Source: Dipteris shenzhenensis (taxonomy: Eukaryota; Polypodiophyta; Polypodiopsida; Gleicheniales). Taken from it: 64,000 nt of DNA. Location: assembly GCA_047967505.1 (NCBI GenBank), contig CM106538.1; one strand, given 5' to 3'. The notes beneath the pieces are model-generated. The model saw nothing but the letters and a program-made list of their open reading frames with translations. It searched no databases and was not told the origin of the DNA. Shown piece after piece: positions 44,397-56,030 of the stretch. Both the position numbers and the translations under genes were made by a program. Each line of letters opens with the position of its first letter. Positions within the stretch are counted from its first letter, which is position 1.

Positions 44397-44923
44397 TGGT
44401 ATCAGAGCCTTGTTCGTGGTAAGGAGCTCAAGAAAGCAAACCAAGTTCGTGGTGTCTTGGTAAGAGGACCAGTGTTGCTTTCCTATTTCGAGTTTGGGAG
44501 CAAATCTCTGCAGGTAGCATAGCCAGAGGTGCAAGAGTGCATTGTCTCAGATTGAGACGCCCTTCGCGGTGTGGCGAGAGCGCAGTATATGTTGCGGGAA
44601 AGGGTGAATCGAGGCCATTTCAGTGCCCATTTTGAAGGCGTAAGTTCTTCGCAGGCACTCAGAAAAAGGCGTAAGTTCTTCGTGTTTTTGCTGTGCGACC
44701 ACTGCTTGGCTGGTCGGTGAAAAGTTGCCACAGAAATTGCATCGTATGCCTGTGTGTAGAGATATTGGGAGTTGCAAAATCATGCTTGTTGCCTATTCAT
44801 GCAAAATCGTCACTAGGAAGTGACTGTGTGGTCAAATACCACATTCGTCAGTTTTGCAGATCTGCCCGTGTGAGGCAAAAGCTGTGTTTTTCATAGTGAC
44901 AGAATATTTTGCAATGTTCTGTA
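44397..44923 (+). other. Primer-binding site and leader of the complete copia
   Basis: tggtatcagagcc at 44397-44409 directly follows the LTR. The non-coding leader runs to the gag start at 44924. Confidence 0.85.
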
Positions 44924-45840
44924 ATGGCGTCTGATTCTCTTTCGCAGATTGTCACTGAAAAGCTTGACAAGAACAACTTCCAGGCATGGAAGTTTAGAAT
45001 GACGAATTTCCTTATGGGAAAAGGCTATTGGGAGTTCATTACAGGAAATGAAGAAGAACCAGTTCTTCCTAATGTTCCCAATCAACAGGAAATGCAGGCA
45101 TTTAAAGGATGGCATGAGAGAGCCAGAAAAGTTATGTATTGGCTATCTATCAGTATTTCAGACTCTATGATTGTGCATATTCAGGATGCAAGTATGCCAA
45201 AGGAGGCATGGGACACTTTGGCAAAAATGTATAGCACAAATACACAAGCCAGGATAATGCAGCTCAAACAGGAGTTGCACAATGTGCAGAGAGAAAATTT
45301 GAGCATAAATGACTACCACATGAAGGTGAAGAAAATTGCAGATGCACTTACTTCCATTGGGTCGCCAAGTGGAAGATGATGATCTAGTTTCTGTGACCTT
45401 GAATGGTCTAGGAAAGGATTATGCACAGTTCCGGACATCCATTGCTGTCCGTGAAAAATTTCCTGATTTTGAAGAGTTGTTTGCTCTTCTAATTTCTGAA
45501 GAGCAGAGAAATGGGGGTGCATCTTCTTCAAGCGGAACTTCAAAAGAAACTGTCTTCTACTCAAATGCTGGAAGTGGTAGAGGCAGAGGTAGAGGAGGCC
45601 GATCTGGAGGCCGTGGTAGAAATCAGAATATGCAGCAAACTCAAGAAAACCAGTCCTATGCAGGAGGACGTGGTGACTTTAGAGGCAGGGGGAGCCAAAG
45701 AGGCCGTGGTGGATGGCAGAGAGGCCAAATGCAAACAGCAATGTTGAATGCTACTACTGTGGAAAAATGGGACATATGGCTAAAGACTACTACAAAAAGT
45801 AGAATGACATTATGAATGGAAAATTGTAGCAAGGCAATTA
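44924..45840 (+). pseudogene. Gag of the complete copia, frameshifted
   Basis: Opens MASDSLSQIVTEKLDKNNFQ and continues through [17 protein letters not shown] and [15 protein letters not shown] one-base insertion near 45363 (gtcgcc, against gttgc in the nested relative) shifts the frame before [21 protein letters not shown] Gly/Arg-rich stretch follows, then the knuckle [14 protein letters not shown], whose last Cys is changed to Tyr, then two TAG codons. The mutated knuckle would not bind zinc normally. Confidence 0.9.
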
Positions 45841-45886
45841 TGCATCTTCCAGTAGACAGGGTGATGACAGAAATGAGCATCTATTT

Positions 45887-47400
45887 ATGGTGCAGCATAT
45901 GACCAATTCTGTGACAAGTGCAAAAGAACGAAATGATGTGTGGTATGTTGACTCAGGTGCATCAAACCACATGACAGGTCATGCAAAATGGATGCAGGAT
46001 GCAAGGAAAATGGAAAAACCAGGATTTGTGGAGACTGGTGATGATACTGCACATCCTATTGTGCAAATTGGTAAAATTCCTTTGTCTATGTAGGATGGGG
46101 AAAAGAAATACCTATCTGATGTATTTCATGTCCCAAACATCACCAAGAACCTGGTTTCTGTTGGTCAAATGGTTGAGCAGGGCTTGCAGGTCAGATTTAA
46201 TCCTCATGGATGCTTTGTTGAGGATATGAAAAATAATGGTCACTTGATAGCAAAAGGAAAGAAGAAGGGCAGGATGTTTACATTGGATGCGGACATGCCT
46301 GAATTGAGTGCAGCAATGTTTGCACATGGGACCGGTGTAGTTGCAGATATTGATATCTGGCATAAATGCATTAGTCATGTTAATATATAGTGACTTAAAT
46401 CAATGCAAGCCCAAAATATTGTTGCAGGATTGCCTAAATTCAAGGTTGCAGAAATGCATAAGGTTTGTGAAGCCTATCAATTTGGAAAACAGGCAAGGAA
46501 ACCATTTCCTAGGCATGTTCAAGAGAGTAAAAAGCCATTGGAATTAATCCACTCTGATGTGTGGACTACTAAAGCTGCATCTATTGGAGGCTGTCACTAT
46601 TTTGTCACATTTATTGATGATTTCAGTAGAAAACTTTGGGTGTATTTTATGAAAAAGAAAAGTGAAGTGTTTGGGCACTTCAAAGCTTTTAAAGCTATGG
46701 TTGAAAAAGAAACAGGCCTGCAAATAAAATGCCTAAGGTCAGATGGAGGGGGAGAGTACCTCTCAAATGAGTTTGCAAGGTTCCTGCAGGAGCATGGCAT
46801 AAAGCAGCAATATTCATGCAGTCATACCCCACAGCAAAATGGAATTGCAGAAAGGAAAAACAGGCATATTGGAGAGGTATCTCGGGCCATGATAAATGAA
46901 AAAGATCTACCAGATTATTATTGGGCTGAAGCAGTTGCTACAACAGTTTATATAATGAACAGGACTCCCACTGCAATAATACATGGCATGATGCCAGAGA
47001 TGTATACTAGTAGGAAACCAGACATTTCTCATTTGAAAATTTTGGTTGCATTGCCTATGTCCATGTGCCAGATGAGTTGAGGTCCAAGTTGGATCCAAAG
47101 GCTAAGAAGTGCGTTATTCTCTGCAGCAGAAAGGGTATAGATGCTATAACCCTTCTACATGTAAGCTCACAGTGAGCAAAGATGTTGTTTTTGATGAGAT
47201 GAGCAGCTGGTATAAACTAGTAAATGTGATGATTGATGTAGATGCACAAAATGGTAATGCTGCACAAAATTCACAGCAACAATCACAAAATATCAGTGGA
47301 CCTGCAGTGTCCTCTAGCAGTGGTTCACATACTTCGCCATGGACCAGTAGATTGAGATCAGGAGAATCTCCTCAAAGCAATGCAGATAGTGGTACGTAGG
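45887..47400 (+). pseudogene. Protease and integrase of the complete copia
   Basis: The aspartic-protease motif VWYVDSGASNHMTG is intact near 45937. A TAG at about 46090 lies before DGEKKYLSDVFHV. The integrase zinc region has HKCISHVN and VCEAYQFGKQ, where the second Cys of CxxC has become Tyr. The catalytic core is otherwise clear: LIHSDVWTTKAAS, FVTFIDDFSRKLWVYFMKK, LRSDGGGEYLSNEF, HTPQQNGIAERKN. A frame change follows near 47040. The end is a Ser/Gln-rich linker to about 47400. Confidence 0.9.
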
Positions 47401-47435
47401 TATCATGAAAAGGAAAAGAGAAGGTAGATCAGCCC

Positions 47436-49241
47436 ATGTTTGATCTGAATGCAAGTCACTCTTATGTGGATGGTGAATCCAGTGGCTCAGAACAGAGCAT
47501 TGATGATGAGTTGGGTATTCCTTCTATTGTTACACCTGGAGTAAGGAAGACCAGAGATGTTTTGAGAGCACCTGGAAGTGAGCCTATTTTGCACAGGTCT
47601 ACCAGGGTTAGGTATCCTGTGGATAGGCTCAAATATGATGGATTTACAGCCATTCACTATGCCTATATGGTCAAAGTGATACAGGAACGAGAACCCATTT
47701 GTTTTGAGCAAGCCATGGGAAATGAAAAATGGGAAAAAGCCATGGATGAACAAATGGATGCCTTGGAAGCAAATGCTACATGGGAATTGGTGCCTTTGCC
47801 TAAAGATAAGAATGCAATTGGCTGTAAGTGGGTTTATAAGATCAAGCACAATGCAGATGGTTCTGTGAACAGATATAAGGCAAGATTAGTTGTCAAGGGG
47901 TATGCACAGACATACGGCATTGATTATGAAGAAACATTCAGTCCGGTTGCAAGGATGGCAACTGTAAGAGCAGTCATTGCTATGGCTACATCAAAGGGAT
48001 GGTCTTTACATCAGATGGATGTAAAGAATGCCTTCTTGCATGGTGATTTGCAAGAAGAGGTCTTTATGGAGCAGCCAGTAGGTTATGTTCATGCTATTCA
48101 TCCTGAGTTTGTTTGCAGGTTGAAGAAAGCCTTGTATGGCTTGAAGCAAGCACCTAGAGCATGCTCTGACAAGATAGGACAGTATCTTGTCACTATTGGC
48201 TTTTAAATTTCCAAGGCAGATTTCTCACTCTATGTGAGAAAAATAGAGAAAGGTATTATGCTGCTTGTCATCTATGTTGATGATTTGATCATCACAAGTG
48301 ATAGTGATGAAGATATCCTTCATGTGAAAATGCTATTGAAGCAGAAGTTTGAGATGAAGGATTTGGGAGAGCTGCGTTATTTCTTGGGCATTGAGGTGAT
48401 TAGATCACCAAGTGGGATACAGCTCTTGCAGAGGCAGTATGGATTGGACATGCTATCCAAATATGGGATGACAGACTGTAAGCCTATTTTAGTTCCTTTG
48501 GAGCAGAATGTGACGCTGAGCAAGGATGCAGGTGTGCTTCTCGAAGACCCTACTATGTACAGATGCATAGTAGGAAGTTTGATTTATATGACTATTACCA
48601 GGCCAGATTTAAGCTATGCTGTTGGATTGGTAAGTCAGTTTATGCAGGCTCCAAGGAAACCGCATTTGGATGCGGCTAGACGCATACTCAGGTATGTGAA
48701 GTCCACATTGCAGTATGGACTATTTTATGAGGCTGGGGTTCAGATACAATTGCATGGATACACTGATGCTGATTGCACTGGTAGTATTTCTGATAGACGA
48801 TCTACCAGTGGATATGTGTTCTCTTTTGGGAGTGCTGCAGTCACTTGGAGCAGCAAGAAACAACCTACAGTTGCCTTGTCGAGCATAGAGGCTGAGTACA
48901 GGGGTGCAGCAATGGCTGCATGTGAGGTAGCTTGGTTTCATAAGCTACTCTATGATATGCATCAGTCTATAGATGGGCCACTTGTCATTTATTGTGACAA
49001 CATGAGCAGCATACACTTGGCAAATAACCCAGTCTATCATGCTAGAACAAAGCACATTGAGGTGCATTATCACTATGTGCGGGAGAAGGTTTTACTAGGT
49101 CTTATTGATCTAGTTTATGTCAGCACAGAGGATCAGGTAGCTGACATATTCACAAAAGCATTGGGCGTAGAGAAGCCTGCGCAAGTTCAGAGACCTGCTT
49201 GGTGTGTAGGAATTGGGATTGAGCTCGAGGGGGAGTGTTGA
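47436..49241 (+). pseudogene. Reverse transcriptase and RNase H of the complete copia
   Basis: RT motifs: [78 protein letters not shown] at 48204-48206 (the nested relative has Gln) is followed by IYVDDLIITSDSDEDILHVK with the catalytic YVDD, MKDLGELRYFLGIEVI, and RNase H motifs TDADCTGSISDRRSTSGYVF and EAEYRGAAMAACEVAW, ending in DIFTKAL. Apart from the single stop near residue 257, this is almost intact. Confidence 0.93.
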
Positions 49242-49587
49242 GATATCGAGCTTCACTCGCGATATGCCAGGGTGACCGTTGTGCATTTATGTCACCAACT
49301 TGTTAGCTACAGATGCGGTTGGTACACCACCCACGAATAATAGCTGGATGACAGCTATCTTTATCTACTCTAGTTCGTGGCTCAGTTAGTATGCCACCTT
49401 AGTTAGTTGAGTTTGGTTTGAGACCCACATATAGGGTTCTTCTATTTCTTTGTACTTGAGTTCTTTTGGCTTTCACAACTAAGAAGAGGAAAACTGTTTT
49501 CAGCCTCCACCTTTGTGTGTATTCCCCCATTGTGTATGTGAGAAAGCCGCAAGTGAGACTCCTTCCCTCTCTCCCACTATCTTCACA
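49236..49587 (+). repeat. 3' LTR of the complete copia, 352 bp
   Basis: Preceded by the polypurine tract gagggggag and followed by TSD gcaca (49588-49592). Partner of 44045-44396. Confidence 0.97.
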
Positions 49588-49619
49588 GCACATGGAAGGG
49601 GTTTTTGGACAAAAAATCC

Positions 49620-49930
49620 TCAACTGTCTTGGCATGGTTTGCCAATCGGTGTAGATAGGGCAAGAGACTTGAGTGGATAAGTATATCCATGCAATCCCCC
49701 CATAAAAGTGGGTGGGACAATGTATGTGTTTGCGGGATTTTTATCCATCTTCTCTACATTGTCATCCACAAACAACATTGCCAAAGGGTCAAAGTGTTGC
49801 CAATCGATGTTGGCCAAGAACTTCCTAAACTTGGGCTTCACACATCGCTGTCCTCTTCCTACATCTGTGGCTTATGTGGTACATTTATCTTGGCTATACT
49901 CAAACAAAAAGAAGGGTGTGTAGCCAGGAA
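49620..49930 (-). pseudogene. FCP1/NLI-type (HAD) CTD-phosphatase-like fragment
   Basis: From 49925 the minus strand reads FEYSQDKCT, then (after a stop) a Lys-rich KPKFRKFLANIDWQHFDP, AMLFVDDNVEKMDKNP, ANTYIVPPTF and YTYPLKSLAL. This order (W/YSQ..CT, KxLxxxW, LLIDDSxxK..NP..T..P) matches the C-terminal half of plant FCP1/NLI-interacting-factor HAD domains, which remove phosphate from protein substrates such as the RNA polymerase II tail. The catalytic DxDxT would lie further upstream and is not seen. The copia element has inserted just beside it. Confidence 0.55.
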
Positions 49931-49984
49931 GGTTTTCAATGTAGCAGATTTTTTTGATTCTAAGGGCAAGACACTCAAAATGAA

Positions 49985-51377
49985 GTGCTTGAAGCGCAAA
50001 AAGGTTTTCAAGGTATGGCCCAATACTCTTTCTCTTGTATGTCACCAAACTCTGAGGCAGTCGAGGATGATGATTTGTGTAGCCAAGGAGGAGCTAGTGT
50101 TGTTGACGATCCAATATATAACACATTGAAGGTCTATCAACCACATCTAGCTGAGACATGGAGAGAAAGTGGTCTATGCGCCTATGTGCCAACGATGATA
50201 GAAGGTACAAATTGGGATTCTTTTCAAAAGGCTGTGCAATCTTCGTTTCACGAAGGAAGGTGATGCAACGTATTTATTATGTGTTTTGTGGAAACATGTT
50301 ACACAGATAGCAGATCTATCGGTGCAGGTCTATAGGGATGTGTCAAACGAAGGAATGTGTGCTTCTCATTCAACTCTGTCCCCAAAAGAGTTTCTAGAAC
50401 CAATATTCGGACAGACAGTAGATGGGATTATATCTCAAAAGAACTGGAGAGTGAGTTTTATAGAGGTGACACTAGAAGATTGCATGAAAAGCATATGTTC
50501 AAGACTTAACCTGTCAAATTCTAAGCTCAAATTTATGATAGTATGCCACAGATGTTCTATTTGTGGGCCTAATCGGTTTCCCGATGTGCTACTTGTATTG
50601 AAAGGTGAGGAGATACCAATGCTTGAGACATTAGAGGGGATACTTTTGTTGCACTCCGAAGGTTCTAAAGCAAATTATCTTAGAGGGTCCTTTGTGGGTG
50701 ACTTAGTAGGTTATGGAAAGTCATTTTTCAAAAAATCAGGGCCTTCCAGGACCTTCATTCACCTGGCATTACTGATTTGAAAGCCATCACATGGTATAAG
50801 TTTTATTGGGCAAGGGCACTATATCGAAATGAAGAATCCACTTATGTGAGAGGGAGTTTTTGTAGTTATTTGATGGCTTCACCTTTTGAGTTAGGGCTAC
50901 AACCTAATTTCTCTACAATGAGACTCTTTCCACATAATTGAACCTAGGTAGGATTATTGGGGTGTGGCCGAACGAGTATTTTTCATGAATTCCAGATAAA
51001 GACTTCAAACAGAATCACACAAAGAGTCGCAGTTAAGATACCAAGAACAGGCTATGTTCTGGAAGATGACTATGTATATTTGGATCTCCTTAAAAGTGTA
51101 ACTAGAGTACCCAAAGTTGTCACACAGATACAGATGATGTTGGCTATGACACCTGTAGGTGTTGTATTTACGGTTGAGAATGTGAAGAGGTATGATGTGC
51201 ATGTCTTGGAAGTCTTTCGTAGATACTTTAAAAGAGGCCCATGCTCATAAGATTGTAAACAGGGACATATGCCCAGACAATTTGATGGTTGTTCCTCCAA
51301 AAGAATATGGGCAGCCATGTACAGCCTACATTTTGGACTGGGGCTTTGCAGTTGAGAAGGATAGGCATCCGATTTAA
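49985..51377 (+). pseudogene. Decayed protein-kinase-like gene
   Basis: The last ~430 bp read as a kinase fold: a loop-like GCGRTSIF, the lysine motif VAVKIPR (51035), KEAHAHKIVNRDICPDNL with the catalytic RD and Asn (near 51261), and ILDWGFAVEK (51336), where DWG replaces the usual DFG. Upstream lie about 900 bp of coding remnants in shifting frames, for example TWRESGLCAYVPTMIEGTNW, SFIEVTLEDCMKSICSRLNL and LKAITWYKFYWARALYRNE, that I cannot assign. At least three frameshifts separate them. Substrate and pathway are unknown. Kinase-like domains captured by repeats are one explanation; a lone pseudogene is another. Confidence 0.6.
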
Positions 51378-51509
51378 GTATTGCAGTTGTCAATACCACA
51401 GTCTTGCTCTCTACATGATGAAGTTGCTTCATCTTCCTTCCTCATTCATCCTAACACTACATATGTTCTCCTTGTCTCCTCTACTCTTTGCTCACTTTGT
51501 ACAATAGCT

Positions 51510-52849
51510 TCATCTGAATCCCACAACATCTGTTGAAGCTACTTAAAATGCTCAAAAACATCAACATGGGCTGTTTCCAAGACTTTCACTCTAGTTTGGA
51601 AATCTCTCATAATGATGGACGTCTTTTCAAAACTATCAAAAGCCACGATAAGCTCGTGCACAACCCTATCGTAATCTTGTTGCAGGGTCTTGTAGCTTAC
51701 TCTTTGAACTTCCAATAGTGTTTCGAAAAAACAACCCCCACCGTGGCTGCTGCAAATTGATCCACCGTGGCTGCTCTCTACATCCTTCCTAGCCTGGACA
51801 GCTTCCTCATTGTCTTCTCCACCCTGGCTACTCTCTACCCCATCCTTCCTAGCCTTGAAGCTCTCTCGCAATTCTCGCATCACCACTCTGGTTTTTGCAT
51901 TCTTCCTTTTCAGTTCCTCCATCATCTTGTATTTTTTAATGTTCAATGCATTATGCATGTTGTAGAGCCATTTGTAAAGACCCTCCTTTTTGGCTTTGTG
52001 AGCTTCAAGCTCCTTTCACATCATTACTAGCTCCTTTTCCATGATGTCCCCATCACTTCTAACTTCTTCAAGCCTATCTTGGAGCTCCTTGATGCACTTC
52101 TCTACTTCTTCTCTTCTATGCCTTTTCATGTTGACCATTTTTGTAGTGGCCTCAGCTTGCTCTTATGCGTGCAAGGCCCCTGCTTGTTCCTCATCTACCT
52201 TGGCTTTTGCACCCTCCCTGAGAATTTTCTCAAGTTGTGCTGCCTTTGCTGCACATCGGTGGCTTTCTCTTGTAGAAAAGTCACCTTCTGAGACATCTTC
52301 TTATTGTATTGCTCAAAAATCCCTTTGAGGGTAGATGTCATCAGTTGCATTGCAACTCTAGTGGACTGAGATGACAATTGGGATTTTCCATCCACGCAAT
52401 TCTTCAGGTTTGTTATCATGCTCTTGAAGATCGCCCTTGATAAAGATACATCACATCCTTTTAATTGGTCTACTGTTGCTTGAACCTACTAGAACTTCAT
52501 GGTTCCTCTCGTATCAAGAAATAAGTGCATGGTCTTCTTCAGCACATCTTGGAGGTATGTTGGCAAGCTAGAAAGCTTGACTCCACCATATTTACTAATC
52601 TGAGCATTGGGGTATACATCTAGAATATCATGTCTCTTCCACTGCTTCTTGAAGAAGTGTGCTTGCAAATTTCCTCCATAAAAAGCCTAGCACATTTTCA
52701 ATCACGCTTTCAGTGATGGTAATCTTCTGACCTTGACATACTATTTGTCCCTCCATGACATTCACCTCCTGTACCAACCTAATGAAGTTGCTACTAAGAG
52801 CATCCAAATTGAGCTTTTGAAGAGCAAGCGGGGAGCTTCCAGATGTCAT
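51510..52849 (-). pseudogene. Coiled-coil repeat-derived gene
   Basis: The start MTSGSSPLALQKLNLDALSS at 52849 leads to GQKITITESVIENVLGF, then with a frameshift KQWKRHDILDVYPNAQISKY, GGVKLSSLPTYLQDVLKK, and a long helical part: ITNLKNCVDGKSQLSSQSTR, FEQYNKKMSQKVTFLQEKAT, and 51958-51539 with MMEELKRKNAKTRVVMRELR and a repeated KARKDGVESSQGG segment. The heptad pattern indicates a coiled coil. The arrangement (short N-terminal domain, then helical rod) is of a type often carried by plant repeats, but I cannot name the family. Two or three frameshifts break it. Confidence 0.5.
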
Positions 52850-53159
52850 GATTTCAAGATCAGGGAAGGAGAGGCTCTCGCACTGTGCTGTAGAGGAGGA
52901 GTAAAGATTGTATGAGGAGCTCCTAGACTATGTAGGGTCCATTACAAGAGGGGATAGAAGTTGCAAGAAGAGTGCAAGGGAGATAGAAATGGTCGAGAGG
53001 GATAGAAGATGAAACAGTGAAGAAAATGGAATAATGGAGACTTGAGTTTGCAGTCCGAGTGTAAGGGAGAAATAAACGGTCGAGAGGGATAAAAGACAAA
53101 ACAGTTTAGGTAATGGAATACCGGAGGCTTAAGTTTGTAGCCTGACTACACTGTCAAGG

Positions 53160-53870
53160 TGAGAGCCACCGTGGTGGTTGGCTTGAATTTTTTATTAATT
53201 CAAGATGGCAGTACTACCTTGCATGGTAATGAGTGATTAGAGGTGGTAGCGTCTAAGATTCCACCAGGCTATTAGTTAATTACCAGCCACCATAGTGGCC
53301 AGCAATTACTCATCTTCCAGTTACCACCACCACACCGGGCTTGCATGTGTGATTACTATGAGTGCAATAAATTACCAATCACCAGGCTTGCGTGCTTAGA
53401 GTGCATGGTATGAGTGATTAGAGGTGATTAGGCTTTATGATTTACAATTTTGGTAAGTATTTCCTAGTGATGGTGGCTCTGATCAGCCCCTTATGTGGCC
53501 GCCGGGGGCTGGCAGTTAATTACCAACCACCACAATGGCCCACAGTTACTCACTTGCAGGCACGATTACTTTAAGTGCAATAAATTACTAGTCACTAGCC
53601 TTGCATGCTTAGTAGAGTACTATAGTGCATGGTAATGAGTTATTAGAGGTGATTAGGCTTCATGATCTACTTTTATGGTAATTACTACCTAATGGTGGTG
53701 GCTCTCTTCAGCCGCATCTGAGGCCACTGGGCTGGAAGTTCATTACTAGCCACCGCAGTGGCCCACAGTTACTCACCTACCAGTTACCACCACCGGTCTT
53801 GCATGCATGATTACTACGAGTGTAGTAAATTACCAGTCATCGGGCTTGCATGCTCACAGTAGAGTATAGG
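53160..53870. repeat. Satellite-like tandem repeat, three units of about 225-240 bp
   Basis: Each unit contains a gcatggtaatgagtgattagaggtg block (near 53214, 53404 and 53630), an attaccagccaccatagtggcc block (53278, 53518, 53738) and a gattactatgagtgcaataaattacc block. The units are about 75-85 percent similar by eye. The gccaccgtggtggc-type words are short palindromes. Nothing coding is evident. Confidence 0.8.
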
Positions 53871-53942
53871 TTCCTGTGTTACTGTCTCTTTTTTCTAGAT
53901 AGGTTCTTATGTCACTACCCAATAGGAGGTAGATGATGATAT

Positions 53943-54314
53943 TTGTGTGTGATTCTCTTATATTGGTGCTTTGCCCTTGTCCTTGGAAGTAGGTTTTTGT
54001 GGTTCTACCTTTTGCAAGGTAGGTTATTGTGGTTCTGCTCTCCAATCTTTGCCTTGATTTTTCATAATCTCAGTAAGCGTGAATTGGATGTTTGCCTCTC
54101 ATTTGTTGATGATGAAAATTTTAGAGGCTTTGGCCTCCATTATTTCTTGTGTGCTTTATTGAGCACATTATCATTACTACTTGAAGATGATGGAGGTGAT
54201 CTTGTTGCACTAAGTACCTTGGGTAAATATAAATGTTGCCAAGGTAATATCCTTGGGCTTTCTAAGGACCCAACGGTATTGTACCTTATTGGATGGCTTA
54301 ATTTTGTTCTTTGA
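53943..54314 (+). other. Unrecognised 123-codon plus-strand ORF
   Basis: Hydrophobic first half (VILLYWCFALVLGSRFLWFY), then CLSFVDDENFRGFGLHYFLC and LLLEDDGGDLVALSTLG. No known domain is recognised. It may be chance or part of a repeat gene. A T-rich flank follows. Confidence 0.25.
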
Positions 54315-54589
54315 TGTTGGGGTTTGTTGTTTACATTCTAGGGTGTCTTTTGATGTTGAGGTTTTGTTGGAACCCGAATGTATGATTCACCTTCAAAGTA
54401 CCCTGGGACTCTAGTAGATTCTTTTGGACCTAGATTTTCTCAATTGCTCTTCTTCTTCATTTTCTTTGTTGGTGACATGCTTGCCGAGGTTGAGAAGTGG
54501 AAGTGGATATTGATTTGATGCTTGAATGTTGGGCTAATTGGTAGTGATTAGCACATCTTGATGGGTTTATTCATCACCCAAAACCCCCC

Positions 54590-55723
54590 TTAATTATCTT
54601 GTATCCAACTTTTACCAAGAATTACCTATAGGAATTAAGGTACCTGCAAGAGTTACTACTACTTTTGCAACTAATCCCTATATATATCCACTTCTTTTGC
54701 AAGTCATAACCTCACATTTTCACATTCGAGGAGTTACTCTAAAAACTTGCAAGGCACATCGTAATTATCCATGGAAACATTCAGCATCAAAGAACCAATA
54801 ACCTTAATTAAGGTACCTCCTATCGATTGAATTTCAAGCTCACAAAGTTGAAGGAGTACCTGGCCAAGAGATGCTTTAATGTTTCCAGGAGATGAGTTTA
54901 TTGCTTGCTCACTAATATGCCATGGCCTATATTCGACATGTTGCACTTGCCAATGTCAGCTCTACTCAATGTTGAGATCAATGGCATTATCAATTGCAGG
55001 TTCAATTTGATTAGGTAGTACTACTTTGATAGTGTAAAAAGGTGTGATGGCAGTAGGTTTATCATTGTTGAAGTGCATAAATTGAGTTCCTTTAGTACTT
55101 CGCAAGTCTATTGTGTCCAGTGTATGGATCCAATTTATAGAGTCTTCTAACTCTGGTGAAGTAGAAAACCTAGAGTCTTCAGGTCTCTTGTCATTTTCCT
55201 CTTCTTTATAAGCTCTGAATACATTTACCAATGTTGACTTATTGGTGGTGTTAGATTCAACTACAAAATAGATTCCCCGACATAGGGTCAGCCTTCCAAG
55301 TTTGGAGATCTAACCTCATGAATTGCTCATCCTTACATAAATATATTCTATTTGAGCTCCGGTCATGGACCGATCCTGCAGTTCACATGAAAGGTCTACC
55401 CAATATGATGTCATAGCCATCCAGTTGGTTGGGGAAGTCCATTACAACAAACCACATTTGGTAGGTCAAACTAAAGGTCTTAATCTTGATATCTCTCAAA
55501 ACTCCCACCGTTTGGGTGATTGCTCCATCATCCAATTTGACTACAAGGCTTGTCCTATCCATTTTAGGTTGTTGCCACTTGGTCCAACACTTCTTAGTGA
55601 GACTATGCTTACACCAGCTCCTCTATCCATATTGCAGTCACACTCTTATTTTGGTAGGAGATGGGAAGTACTAGGTTGGTGTTGTCACTTTCAAAGTACT
55701 GGCCCAATTTGTTTTGTGTGTGT

Positions 55724-55764
<41 letters not shown>

Positions 55765-56030
55765 GAGCTTCCTTGTCTTTGAATGCATAGAGAGTAGGGA
55801 GAATAAATGCTTGATCATCAAACATTCTATCAAACTTCAAAGTAATTTCATTGGCATGCTCCATGGTGTTTGGGTACTTTAACTTGAGGCAAAACTCATC
55901 CACTACACTAGAAACCATATGGATAAATACATACTGAGTCATTCTGGCAATGAACCCCTCATTATCTAGCTGCATAGCAATTAGGTGATCTAGGAATCTA
56001 GTCACCTAATCCACATAACATTTCAATACC
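54590..56030 (-). pseudogene. Ty3/gypsy-like gag and aspartic-protease remnant
   Basis: Minus-strand reading from 56005: the gag-like ARMTQYVFIHMVSSVVDEFC and HANEITLKFDRMFDDQAF, interrupted by a microsatellite at 55716-55761. A retropepsin-type region follows at about 55680-55270: a GAGVSIVSL-like active-site segment, then LVVKLDDGAITQTVGVLRDI, MWFVVMDFPNQLDGYDIILG and RPF. The segment 55231-54962 (ELEDSINWIHTLDTIDLRS, QFMHFNNDKPTAITPFYTI) and 54946-54734 follow and are the part shared with 34690-35425. The protease would cut the gag-pol precursor. No RT, LTR or primer site is seen, so this is a fragment. Confidence 0.6.
55716..55761. repeat. (GT)n(CT)n microsatellite
   Basis: gtgtgtgtgtgt followed by about 17 CT units, inside the Ty3-like gag remnant. 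Confidence 0.95.

Larger units (their letters stand above)
44045..49587 (+). mobile_element. Structurally complete Ty1/copia retrotransposon, 5543 bp
   Basis: Two 352-bp LTRs (44045-44396, 49236-49587) begin tgttgagatatcgag and end tatcttcaca. They differ at about 6 positions, so the insertion is recent. Perfect TSD gcaca (44040-44044, 49588-49592). Primer site tggtatcagagcc at 44397-44409 (initiator-Met tRNA type) and polypurine tract gagctcgagggggag ending at 49235. Gag, protease, integrase, RT and RNase H follow in copia order, but frameshifts and stops make the copy non-autonomous. The nested element at 10876-14579 is a deleted relative. Confidence 0.97.
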
